5,470 nucleotides of DNA, taken from Acidobacteriota bacterium (GTDB taxonomy: Bacteria > Acidobacteriota > Terriglobia > UBA7540). This document shows, in pieces, positions 1 to 5,470 of the stretch. Position 1 is the first letter of the stretch, and every line of letters begins with the position of its first letter. The notes under the pieces are model-generated. The model had not been told where the DNA came from and made no database searches. It worked only from the letters and a program-made list of their open reading frames with translations. Location of the stretch: the NCBI GenBank assembly GCA_021784615.1, contig JAJYHU010000064.1:1-5470 (forward strand). Reading direction: 5' to 3'. The translations under genes and the position numbers were made by a program.

Positions 1-638
1 AGGCGCGCCCGGAAGAGGCGCGCTTTCACCGCACCCACGGAAAGATTAAGCATTTCCGCAGTTTCCTCCGTCGAAAGCCCTTCCACATCACGGAGGAAAA
101 AAACCGTACGAAAAGTTACTGGAAGCGCCTTGGCAGCGTTGCGCAAGATGGTTTCCATTTCCACCCGCTCCATCGCTTGCTCCGGGTTCGGTCGCCAATC
201 GGCAAACTCCCTCGGAACAAATTCGCCGTCGCTGTTCGAGGGATCTTCGACCTGAACCTCCTTGCTGCTGCGCCGCTTCCGAAGTTTCATCAGCCCTTCG
301 TTGATAGCAATGCGCACAATCCATGTGTAAAACCGGGAGTCTTCCCGGAACGTTGGCAAGTGTTGAAAAGCCTTAAGGAAAGTTTCCTGGAGCAAATCCT
401 CGGCGTCTTCAGGATTTCCGGTCAGATTCAGCCCAAGCCGGTAAATCTTCTTCTCATACCGGTTGACCAATTCCTCAAAGGCCGCATAACTGCCGGCTTT
501 TGCTTCAGTCACCAGGACAGATTCGTCCTTTGCAAGGCTCGTTTGTGAAGAATTGCTGGTCACAGGTTTCCCGCTACTCCCAAGAACATCACCGGCGCTG
601 GAATGGTCGAGTCTCAACAAAGACCTTCCTATCGTCAT
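1..638 (-). CDS. ECF-family RNA polymerase sigma factor (partial, 3' end beyond left edge)
   Basis: Extracytoplasmic-function sigma factor (RpoE-like, sigma-70 family), which directs RNA polymerase to a specific promoter set. The frame is open over 212 codons and leaves the window before a stop. Sigma region 2 spans about residues 54-122, with FEELVNRYEKKIYRL, the region 2.2 stretch NPEDAEDLLQETFLKAF, and FYTWIVRIAINEGL. Region 4 begins near residue 171 with ALPVTFRTVFFLRDVEGLS; the recognition helix is in LSVGAVKARLFRAR. Only the last 10-30 residues of a typical ECF factor should be missing. From ATG 638 there are about 45 residues before region 2, more than usual, and no Shine-Dalgarno sits close to that ATG. 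In-frame GTG codons at 563 and 512 give more typical N termini; 563 (MTSNSSQT...) seems most natural, but the start is undecided. The gene follows the lipoprotein terminator, so it probably has its own promoter. The sigma identity is firm; targets are unknown. Confidence 0.93.
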   Translation of the reverse strand, partial: MTIGRSLLRLDHSSAGDVLGSSGKPVTSNSSQTSLAKDESVLVTEAKAGSYAAFEELVNRYEKKIYRLGLNLTGNPEDAEDLLQETFLKAFQHLPTFREDSRFYTWIVRIAINEGLMKLRKRRSSKEVQVEDPSNSDGEFVPREFADWRPNPEQAMERVEMETILRNAAKALPVTFRTVFFLRDVEGLSTEETAEMLNLSVGAVKARLFRAR

Positions 639-679
639 ACTAGACAAAAAGCGAAGGCTCCGCAATCCTCTTTTTCTTG

Positions 680-698
680 TGGTGTTGTTAGCACACCA
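680..698. repeat. Inverted repeat upstream of the sigma factor gene
   Basis: TGGTGT and ACACCA form exact 6-base arms around a 7-base spacer, 42 bases upstream of the most distal possible sigma factor start. Position and size would suit an operator for a dimeric regulator of the sigma gene. Arms this short can arise by chance, and no promoter boxes can be fixed beside it, so this is only a candidate site. Confidence 0.2.
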
Positions 699-790
699 AA
701 TGTCCGGTTGAATTAGCAGGTAATCTGTCCGCTGGAGGTGGTGAAGGAATCAGGCATTCTGTCAGATCGGCGGCACAATGCGAAGACATT

Positions 791-813
791 AAAAAGCCGC
801 CTGGGAGCAGGCG
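791..813 (-). terminator. Intrinsic terminator after the lipoprotein gene
   Basis: Read on the minus strand, CGCCTG-CTCC-CAGGCG is a perfect 6-bp GC-rich stem with a 4-base loop, followed by GC and then five T residues. It lies about 90 bases past the lipoprotein stop codon and about 150 bases before the sigma factor ATG. This is the classic Rho-independent layout. It implies that transcription of the lipoprotein gene ends here and that the sigma factor is transcribed from its own promoter. Confidence 0.72.
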
Positions 814-901
814 TCCTGGAAGAAAAATCTGCTTGGGGAAATCTACCCCAGCAAGATATCTCGCCTGCATTGTAGGAACAACTCTGCGGCGTGGCCGCTC
901 G

Positions 902-2527
902 CTAAAATTGCCGAATGTGATTGGCAAGCAGAACCATTGTCCCGGCAGGCACCGGCACTCCGTTAATCGTTCCACCCTGCTTGTTCAGGAGGGACAAGCC
1001 TCTGACCAACATCGGCGTGGCAGGAGAGAGCGCGCTCAACCCAAGCGGGTTGACAAAATCAGTTTGACCGTCGGTCGCCACAATAAACGGAGTCCCTTTC
1101 ACGAGGTCGGAGCATGGAGCGAATTGAAAGGCCCCGGTTTTGTCATCCGATCCGGCTTGGAGCAAGGAAGTAAAATCTCCCTGGAACGGCTGCAAACGGA
1201 GGTAAATTGCGTCGGCCGCAACGTTAACAAGCTCACCGGTTGCTTTTGTATAAACGCCATGGACCACGACCTCCTGGCCGGGAGCAAGTGTTTGGGCGTT
1301 AAAAGCAAGGTTCGCCGCATTCGCCTGGGCGGTCAAGTCCGGGGAAAGCTGATAGGCCTTGAAGGTGGTAGAGGAGGATACGTTGACCGTAATGTTGGAA
1401 TCCAGATCGACGGCTGTCGTATCGTCCGGCTCGGTATTACGCGACAACATGTCAAACTGCGTAACGTTGCCGCTGGAATCTCTGGTCACAGACAGAACGG
1501 GGCCGAGGTACGCCAGCATTTGGTTGGTAATATCCTCTCGGTCTTCCACCTGGATGCCCTTGGCAACGATGTTTCCACTGGTATTAATATATCCGTCGAC
1601 TTCTACAAAACTTCCGGTGGGCACCTCGTCAATGCGGTCGTTAAGCGTCGCCGGAAGAAGGTTCGTGGCGCTGGTCAAATCGACGGTAAGCGCCGGGCCT
1701 CTCCCTGAAAGAGTCTGCAACACAAAACTGCTGGTAAAACCGGTTCCCGGACTTGAGCTGTTTACGCTGAGGATAAAGCCTTCCAGGCTGTCAAATTCAC
1801 CAAAGTCGTTCGGTCCGGACGCCGGAACCGGCCTGGCTGTAAAAACCGGCGTAACGTCTCCGGTTAACTGCCCCTGAGAATCCACCGCCAGCGACTGAGC
1901 AAGATTAAGATCCAACTGCAAAACGCTAACTTGCCCCTTGGTTACGGTCAGAGGCGGCTGGATGTTGACGACAACCCTGGTCGTCGTGATATTCGTCTTC
2001 AACAGGCTCGCAGGAGGGTTAACGGTTGGATCATATTTGGCGGCGGAATTCACCGTTAACGTCACAATGGCCTGGTCATAAGTGCCGGCGCTGACGGTTG
2101 TCAGGTTTGCAATGGTGGACGTATCCCTCAACGTCCCGAATTCGACAACGGGAGAAGTTGGCGAAGCGTTCGTCGGATACGCGGTCAAGGTTTGCGTCGG
2201 GCTAGCCCCCTCGGGATGCAAATCGAGTTCCGTGAGAAAAAGTGCAAAGCCAAGAACATTGCAGGTGGGCGTGTCGCCAACGATCGTGTACAACGCCCCC
2301 GTCCCGGCCGTGGACGGGACGCTTGAGGAACCGCCGCCGCAACCCGTAGTCGCCAATGCCGCCAAAAGGATCGTCGCTAGGCCTGCCGACAGCTTCGTTG
2401 CCAGGGATCGCCTGTGCCGAACCCGTCTACCGTCGCCGGGATCCGGTGTCGCGCCTTGCTCTTGCCGAAACTTACTAGTCACAAAACCCCATATTGAGGA
2501 CTTTAAAAAAGAGTAATGAGATGACAA
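902..2527 (-). CDS. Secreted DUF4382/DUF5666-type putative lipoprotein
   Basis: Predicted exported, probably lipid-anchored envelope protein of 541 aa; molecular role unknown. A basic stretch RRSLATK (residues 39-45) leads into the hydrophobic segment LSAGLATILLAALA and then TTGCGGGSSS, with Cys63 as candidate lipidation site. The residue at -3 is Thr, so the lipobox is imperfect. About residues 79-232 resemble DUF4382: YTIVGDTPTCNVLGFALFL, then SAGTYDQAIVTLTV and VLQLDLNLAQSL. Three beta-rich segments at about 245-328, 340-445 and 449-540 resemble DUF5666 repeats, each ending in a pattern like GSFVEVDGYIN or GQEVVVHGVYT. The chosen start is TTG 2527, seven bases after GGAGG; the TTG at 2533 lies too close to that site. 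A GTG at 2482 is possible. About 38 residues precede the signal-like segment, which is unusually long. There is no frameshift. The gene is probably monocistronic: a 640-base gap lies upstream and a terminator downstream. Confidence 0.88.
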   Translation of the reverse strand: MSSHYSFLKSSIWGFVTSKFRQEQGATPDPGDGRRVRHRRSLATKLSAGLATILLAALATTGCGGGSSSVPSTAGTGALYTIVGDTPTCNVLGFALFLTELDLHPEGASPTQTLTAYPTNASPTSPVVEFGTLRDTSTIANLTTVSAGTYDQAIVTLTVNSAAKYDPTVNPPASLLKTNITTTRVVVNIQPPLTVTKGQVSVLQLDLNLAQSLAVDSQGQLTGDVTPVFTARPVPASGPNDFGEFDSLEGFILSVNSSSPGTGFTSSFVLQTLSGRGPALTVDLTSATNLLPATLNDRIDEVPTGSFVEVDGYINTSGNIVAKGIQVEDREDITNQMLAYLGPVLSVTRDSSGNVTQFDMLSRNTEPDDTTAVDLDSNITVNVSSSTTFKAYQLSPDLTAQANAANLAFNAQTLAPGQEVVVHGVYTKATGELVNVAADAIYLRLQPFQGDFTSLLQAGSDDKTGAFQFAPCSDLVKGTPFIVATDGQTDFVNPLGLSALSPATPMLVRGLSLLNKQGGTINGVPVPAGTMVLLANHIRQF

Positions 2528-2534
2528 AAACAAA

Positions 2535-2540
2535 CCTCCA
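2535..2540 (-). promoter_or_regulatory. Ribosome binding site that decides the lipoprotein TTG start
   Basis: TGGAGG on the minus strand is a strong Shine-Dalgarno. It is one base from the TTG at 2533 but seven bases (from GGAGG) from the in-frame TTG at 2527, so the latter is the better start. No ATG occurs in this frame upstream of the signal-like segment. Confidence 0.6.
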
Positions 2541-3165
2541 GGTTTTTCCCTGCAATCGTGTCCTTTTTCTCCAGAAAACTTACGTCAGGATGAGAGTGCA
2601 AAATCCAGCGGGAGCTATCACCTACCGCACAACACGTCCTGAATCGGGCAAAACGAGAATCGGCTGCCCCGAGCAGGCAAAAGTGCCACGCCTTTGTACC
2701 CCTCAGGCTTTGGAAACAAGGAAATGATTGATTTTCCTCAATGGCAAAACGAACAGAAATATTCTCTGGGTCACTTACGAGCCGTCCCTAAGACCTCCGA
2801 ACTTTCGGCCGAGCCCGGCAAAACTCCACTGCAAAAAGCCGACGTTTTCCTGAACGGTTTGCACTTGTCACCCTACAAAAATAACAACCTTCTTCACCAG
2901 CGGCCGTTGCCTTGAAGGCTCTAGCTTCTCCGGCCTTTCTGGAGATCAAGCTTGCCCGTTATCAATCATCAGATTGAAAGAGTGTTAAAGACTGCGGCGA
3001 GTTGCGATATTTTCTCCCTCTTCCGCCTTGAAACCAAGCCTCAAACCCTCATCGGTGATCATAACACAACCGTTTATCCGCTGGCACACAAGTCGACGCC
3101 GGAATGCGGCTGCCGGAGGCATCGATATTGCTCGACGGCTCTTTAAAGCCGGCCGCATCGAGGGA
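2541..3165. other. About 625 bases with no supported gene
   Basis: Between the overlapping gene pair and the lipoprotein gene I find no ORF with recognisable domains, a good ribosome binding site or consistent coding character. Several short open frames exist on both strands. It contains the 3' untranslated region of the 235-aa gene and the promoter/leader of the lipoprotein gene, but no convincing -35/-10 pair can be fixed. Two weak hairpins are present: CGGCT/AGCCG at 3136-3151, and TCTCC/GGAGA near 2928-2946. Neither is followed by a T run on the minus strand. It could hold a small RNA or decayed coding sequence. Confidence 0.5.
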
Positions 3166-3873
3166 TCAAAAGCAGGCTGGCCGGCAGTTTGGGATGACCG
3201 GTTGATCGTAGAAGGCAATCCGATAGGAATGATTCCTGGTCTCAAGGACCCGGAACTTTTTCAGGCCAGGCGCTTTGCCCCACCGGCCGCTCCGCCCAGC
3301 CAGCATCGCTGATTCGGCTTCTTTTCCGCACAACGCGGCATGAACGCCCACCGGCACTCCAAATTCTGAGATGACGTCCGCCACCTGGTGATGGGCAGTT
3401 ACAGGAAGGTAGATGTGGTGAGGATAAGCATATTGCGCCCGATATCCGCGCTCGCATTCGACAACTTTTCCCCACAAGCTCACACTCCCGAGGGCGGTGT
3501 CAACCGACATCTCAAGCAACCTGTCGCGAACGCTTAATAGATACGTGAACGCATCGCGTGGATCCTTGAAGGCGTACACCCCGCACGAGCAGGAAGACTT
3601 GAGCAGGCCTCGGCATTTCGCCCCAAGGTCAAAGCTGTGCTCGGCCGCAACCTGCTGCCGGGGCGTCCAGGGGGTGTTAAGAATAACGCTGCGGAGAAGC
3701 GGGATGCGATGATGGTTGAACGGCAAAATCGAGATTCGCCACACTCGCCACGCCCGGAGAGGTTCAATCAGGTCTGGAACCCCGCCAAGCTCCCCTTCAC
3801 CGGGATATGGGTGGCGTTCCGGCTGGCCGGGTTTCGGGTTCGCGAACCGGCGCCAGCGGCTTCTTTGGCTCAT
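3166..3873 (-). CDS. Uncharacterised protein with CxCGxYA and WGxVVExERGYRAxYAYP motifs
   Basis: Protein of 235 aa, function unknown; no signal peptide or membrane segment is visible, so probably cytoplasmic. Motifs in order: EPLRAWRVWRI (37-47), LLRSVILNTPWTPR (59-72), Cys87, CSCGVYAF (95-102), and VSLWGKVVECERGYRAQYAY (131-150) followed by Pro151, then FGVPVGVHA (171-179). I recognise the WRVW / CxCGxYA / LWGxVVExERGYRAxYAYP order from hypothetical proteins of soil Acidobacteria and Actinobacteria, but I know no assigned activity. The clustered cysteines could bind metal, which is inference. The last 55 or so residues carry no motif I know. ATG 3873 is chosen because GGGAGG ends six bases before it; the frame extends to a TTG at 3939 without a comparable site. 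The N terminus is basic (SQRSRWRRF). Its first 77 bases overlap the 50-aa gene in another frame, which suggests coupled translation. Confidence 0.8.
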   Translation of the reverse strand: MSQRSRWRRFANPKPGQPERHPYPGEGELGGVPDLIEPLRAWRVWRISILPFNHHRIPLLRSVILNTPWTPRQQVAAEHSFDLGAKCRGLLKSSCSCGVYAFKDPRDAFTYLLSVRDRLLEMSVDTALGSVSLWGKVVECERGYRAQYAYPHHIYLPVTAHHQVADVISEFGVPVGVHAALCGKEAESAMLAGRSGRWGKAPGLKKFRVLETRNHSYRIAFYDQPVIPNCRPACF

Positions 3874-3949
3874 GTGGAACCTCCCGCGGGACGGGATCTT
3901 CGAGCGGTTCAATAACAAGGATTCGTTTGGGTTCGCCAACCTGGGTCAT
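3797..3949 (-). CDS. Small proline/glutamate-rich protein overlapping the next gene
   Basis: A 50-residue ORF starting MTQVGEPKRILVIEPLEDPV and continuing through PREVPHEPKKPLAPVREPE to a TGA at 3797-3799. It is rich in Pro, Glu and Val, with recurring EP and PVPREVP-like units, no hydrophobic segment and no cysteine; it is probably extended or disordered. The start is strongly supported: GGAGGG at 3955-3960 ends five bases before the ATG (six from GGAGG). It overlaps the start of the 235-aa gene by 77 bases in a different frame, and the Shine-Dalgarno of that gene lies inside it. I infer a small partner or a translational coupler for the 235-aa protein. I cannot name a family. A sequencing frameshift joining the two into one protein is possible, but two good ribosome binding sites argue against it. 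Confidence 0.62.
   Translation of the reverse strand: MTQVGEPKRILVIEPLEDPVPREVPHEPKKPLAPVREPETRPAGTPPISR
3880..3885 (-). promoter_or_regulatory. Ribosome binding site inside the 50-aa gene
   Basis: GGGAGG on the minus strand, six bases before ATG 3873, lies within the coding sequence of the upstream 50-aa peptide. It decides the start of the 235-aa protein and argues that this is a separate initiation event and not a frameshifted continuation of the peptide. Confidence 0.65.
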
Positions 3950-3954
3950 CTTAG

Positions 3955-3960
3955 CCCTCC
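3955..3960 (-). promoter_or_regulatory. Ribosome binding site of the 50-aa gene
   Basis: GGAGGG on the minus strand, followed by CTAAG and ATG. This is among the best Shine-Dalgarno sites in the window and the main reason to accept so short an ORF. Confidence 0.65.
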
Positions 3961-4009
3961 AGTCATCCTCAATATCTTCCGCACGTCATGATCTGCCCCG
4001 GCCTAATGT

Positions 4010-4189
4010 TTATATATTGGCGCACTGGGTTTCCAAAAACAAAGCAAAGAATTTCAACAATTCTTCTCTGGTCACTGGCGCGTAGAGGTATGCCTGACCG
4101 CTTACGGTTAAGATGTTGGATTTTCTGTCTGAGTTTTCGGGAACGAGCAATCCATCAAGCCCTAGCCGGCTAGTTAAAATACATCCCAT
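4010..4189 (-). CDS. Small hypothetical protein just downstream of tRNA-Ser
   Basis: A 59-aa open frame from ATG 4189 to TAA at 4010-4012. Its composition is protein-like, especially the second half: VSGQAYLYAPVTREELLKFF, then ALFLETQ, which could form an amphipathic helix. I do not recognise a family. There is no Shine-Dalgarno before ATG 4189 or before the adjacent TTG 4192, and the start lies only 20 bases after the tRNA 3' end. It may therefore be an unexpressed remnant, for example the end of a gene cut when the tRNA region was rearranged. It runs in the same direction as the overlapping pair that begins 60 bases further on. No other gene competes for this stretch. Confidence 0.35.
   Translation of the reverse strand: MGCILTSRLGLDGLLVPENSDRKSNILTVSGQAYLYAPVTREELLKFFALFLETQCANI
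4162..4173. repeat. 12-base perfect palindrome
   Basis: CTAGCCGGCTAG is identical on both strands with no central spacer. It lies 37 bases from the tRNA-Ser 3' end, inside the weak 59-aa ORF. A spacerless palindrome could be a dimeric protein site or an old recombination scar; it is not a terminator. CTAG is generally rare in bacterial DNA, and here it occurs twice. Confidence 0.4.
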
Positions 4190-4209
4190 CAACCGGCAAA
4201 GAGACCGAA

Positions 4210-4299
4210 TGGCGGAGGGAGAGGGATTCGAACCCCCGAGCCCCTTGCGGGGCTAACGGTTTTCAAGACCGCCGGTTTCAACCGCTCACCCATCCCTCC
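4210..4299 (-). tRNA. tRNA-Ser (anticodon UGA)
   Basis: The complete cloverleaf can be folded by eye. The acceptor stem is GGAGGGA paired with TCCCTCC, the discriminator is G, and CCA is encoded. The anticodon stem GCGGT/ACCGT encloses the loop CTTGAAA, giving anticodon TGA (UGA, reads UCA and related Ser codons). The T loop is TTCGAAT on a 5-bp stem with one G-U pair. A long variable arm, AGCCCC-GCAA-GGGGCT (4239-4254), marks a class II tRNA and fits serine. The gene appears intact. It is co-directional with the integrase gene, whose stop codon lies 49 bases before the tRNA 5' end, so the tRNA or its flank is a candidate attachment site. Confidence 0.96.
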
Positions 4300-4348
4300 G
4301 TTCTTACTTTTCAACAACATACAGAGCGCTTCCTAAACTCTTCAATTC

Positions 4349-5428
4349 TTACTGTGGGGACTTTTGTGGGGACCCTGAGAGGTTTTCGTGCATTGCAAAC
4401 ACTTGCTCGATGTTAAAGTGCTCCAACTTGTCCACAGCGTCTCGCTTGTGCTTTGGCGTGGGGTGGACATATCTCATTGTAATCGAAATGTGGGAGTGCC
4501 CCATTAACTCTTTCAGCGTAGCCAGGTCCACACCCGCCATAGCAGCACGTGAACCGAACGTATGCCGAAAGTCGTAAAGGCGAAAAGGCTCTTTGATCTT
4601 GGCTTCCTTAATTGCGTTCTCGTGTGCCTTTTGCACCTTTGTCAACGGGCGATGCACATCGCACTTGTGCCAAAAGAGATAGGTTCCGCGAGCTTTGCGA
4701 AGCCGCCTCTTTAGGATTCTAACCGCCGCCTCTGTCAGTGGAATATTGCGCCTTGCGAACCGCGTCTTACCGCTCGGTACAAAGAGATAGCGCCTTTCAA
4801 GATGCACATTCTCCGGGCAAATTGTGAAAACTTCTTCCGGGCGCATTCCCGTTTCCACTATCAGAGTCGCCACATCTCGGAGCAATGGGTTTGCTGCTGC
4901 CATGTATTCTCGTTCTTCATCGTGAGAAACTACCCGCGTCGGTCCCGGACCTTCGGGCAGGAACTTAACCCCTTTGACAGGATTCCGTGAAACCAGACCA
5001 AGCCTATTTGCGAAATTGAACATGAGCCTTAGTGCTGCAAGGTCCCGGTTTGTTCCTGCTGGAGAGATTTCCCCACATCGAAAGAGCTTGAACTTCTCGA
5101 CATGACCGGAGTTGATTGCATCGAGAGTCAGCTTTCCGAAGAAACTTACTAAAGGCTTTGCGCTGGTCTGATAACGTTCATGCGTGTTTGGGTGTGTCGC
5201 GTGTTCTCTCTCAGACCAGGGGGAAAACTCATTCTTCACAAAGTCCTCGAATGTCGGGCAGGGTCCTCGATTCACAATCCCCGTCCTTCCCTCTGCCAAT
5301 TCAGCCTTGTGAATCGCCTCAGCCCGCCCTGCGGCGGTCTTATTCGTGAGGCTGGTCGATTGGCGATAACGTTGTCCCTGAAACCAGAAGTCATACCAGT
5401 AAACACCGCCTCGCTTGTAAACGCTCAT
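4349..5428 (-). CDS. Tyrosine recombinase / phage-type integrase
   Basis: Site-specific DNA recombinase of 359 aa that would integrate and excise a mobile element through a covalent phosphotyrosine intermediate. Residues 1-47 form an arm-type DNA-binding segment (GGVYWYDFWFQGQRYRQST). Residues 58-155 form the SAM-like core-binding domain (FEDFVKNEF ... NRDLAALRLMFNFANRLGLV). The catalytic domain follows, with Arg196 (TGMRPEEV), Lys221 (SGKTRF), Arg288 in LYDFRHTF, His311 (LMGHS) and the nucleophile Tyr320 (MRYVHP). The first His of the HxxR box is Tyr285, a substitution I would expect to be tolerated in this family. The length is normal and the frame intact, so the enzyme looks functional. 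Start ATG 5428 is fixed by AGGAG ending six bases before it; the frame remains open to the window edge. The gene ends 49 bases before tRNA-Ser. No excisionase gene is visible within the window. Confidence 0.95.
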   Translation of the reverse strand: MSVYKRGGVYWYDFWFQGQRYRQSTSLTNKTAAGRAEAIHKAELAEGRTGIVNRGPCPTFEDFVKNEFSPWSEREHATHPNTHERYQTSAKPLVSFFGKLTLDAINSGHVEKFKLFRCGEISPAGTNRDLAALRLMFNFANRLGLVSRNPVKGVKFLPEGPGPTRVVSHDEEREYMAAANPLLRDVATLIVETGMRPEEVFTICPENVHLERRYLFVPSGKTRFARRNIPLTEAAVRILKRRLRKARGTYLFWHKCDVHRPLTKVQKAHENAIKEAKIKEPFRLYDFRHTFGSRAAMAGVDLATLKELMGHSHISITMRYVHPTPKHKRDAVDKLEHFNIEQVFAMHENLSGSPQKSPQ

Positions 5429-5433
5429 TTCCG

Positions 5434-5441
5434 TCTCCTTT
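5434..5441 (-). promoter_or_regulatory. Ribosome binding site of the integrase
   Basis: AAAGGAGA on the minus strand, with AGGAG ending six bases before ATG 5428. It rules out the longer in-frame reading that reaches the window edge. Confidence 0.75.
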
Positions 5442-5470
5442 CGCGTGGATCGGAGACAGAAACCCTGCAA

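Noticed and set aside
177..548. Plus-strand open frame opposite the sigma factor
   Set aside because: The minus-strand frame encodes clear sigma regions 2 and 4; the plus-strand translation shows no domain.
833..1708. Long plus-strand open frame of 291 codons opposite the lipoprotein gene
   Set aside because: It is fully antisense to a gene with recognisable domains. Its translation is rich in Arg, Gly and Val without motifs, which is typical of an opposite-strand shadow.
2580..2620. Possible sigma-70 promoter for the lipoprotein gene (TTGCAC, 17-base spacer, TTTTCT)
   Set aside because: The -10 box matches the consensus at only about half its positions; too weak to annotate.
2694..2915. 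Short plus-strand frame in the large gap
   Set aside because: No Shine-Dalgarno, no recognisable motif and mixed composition; a chance open frame is likelier.
3136..3151. Hairpin CGGCT-CTTTAA-AGCCG after the 235-aa gene, considered as a terminator
   Set aside because: The stem is only 5 bp and is not followed by a T run on the minus strand.
3028..3312. Plus-strand frame with a helix-turn-helix-like phrase (IARRLFKAGRIEGSKAG)
   Set aside because: It resembles the end of a MerR/excisionase-type helix-turn-helix, but the preceding residues do not fit, it starts at TTG without a ribosome binding site, and it overlaps the 3' end of the 235-aa gene. A profile search would settle it.
3949..3969. 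Six-codon mini-ORF (MTGGLR) whose TGA overlaps the ATG of the 50-aa gene
   Set aside because: It has no properly spaced ribosome binding site, since the GAGG directly abuts its ATG. Such short frames are common by chance.
4052..4317. TTTCAACAA on both sides of tRNA-Ser (4052-4060 and 4309-4317), considered as an attachment-site direct repeat
   Set aside because: A 9-base match between two AT-rich segments is expected many times by chance in a window of this size, and neither copy overlaps the tRNA.

Overview
The window looks like chromosomal DNA from an Acidobacteriota-type bacterium (Terriglobia-like), at or beside the edge of an integrated element. This assignment is inferred from gene content. 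The large lipoprotein combines a DUF4382-like domain with DUF5666-like repeats after a Cys-Gly-Gly-Gly-Ser start, a combination I associate with Acidobacteriota. The WGxVVExERGYRAxYAYP-type protein also fits soil Acidobacteria and Actinobacteria. All genes I can support lie on the minus strand, so transcription runs from the right edge to the left edge.

Right part (about 4200-5470): a complete tyrosine recombinase (359 aa) with a strong ribosome binding site is followed 50 bases later by a complete class II tRNA-Ser(UGA) gene with an encoded CCA. An integrase next to a tRNA gene is the usual sign of a site-specific integrated element. Here the integrase lies on the 5' side of the tRNA instead of the more common 3' side.

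Middle part (about 3166-4189): a small unrecognised ORF (59 aa) follows the tRNA. Next come two small genes that overlap by 77 bases in different frames, each with its own Shine-Dalgarno sequence: a 50-aa proline/glutamate-rich peptide and a 235-aa protein of an uncharacterised Cys-containing family. They look like a translationally linked pair of unknown function. About 640 bases without a convincing gene follow (2528-3165).

Left part (1-2527): a large secreted, probably lipid-anchored protein (541 aa, TTG start) ends before a clear intrinsic terminator. After that is an ECF-type RNA polymerase sigma factor that runs off the left edge; its start is uncertain. The terminator suggests that lipoprotein and sigma factor are separate transcription units. 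No anti-sigma factor is visible, but one could lie beyond the left edge. I see no CRISPR array, insertion sequence or rRNA, and no defence or biosynthetic cluster. The least explained items are the overlapping gene pair and the tRNA/integrase geometry.
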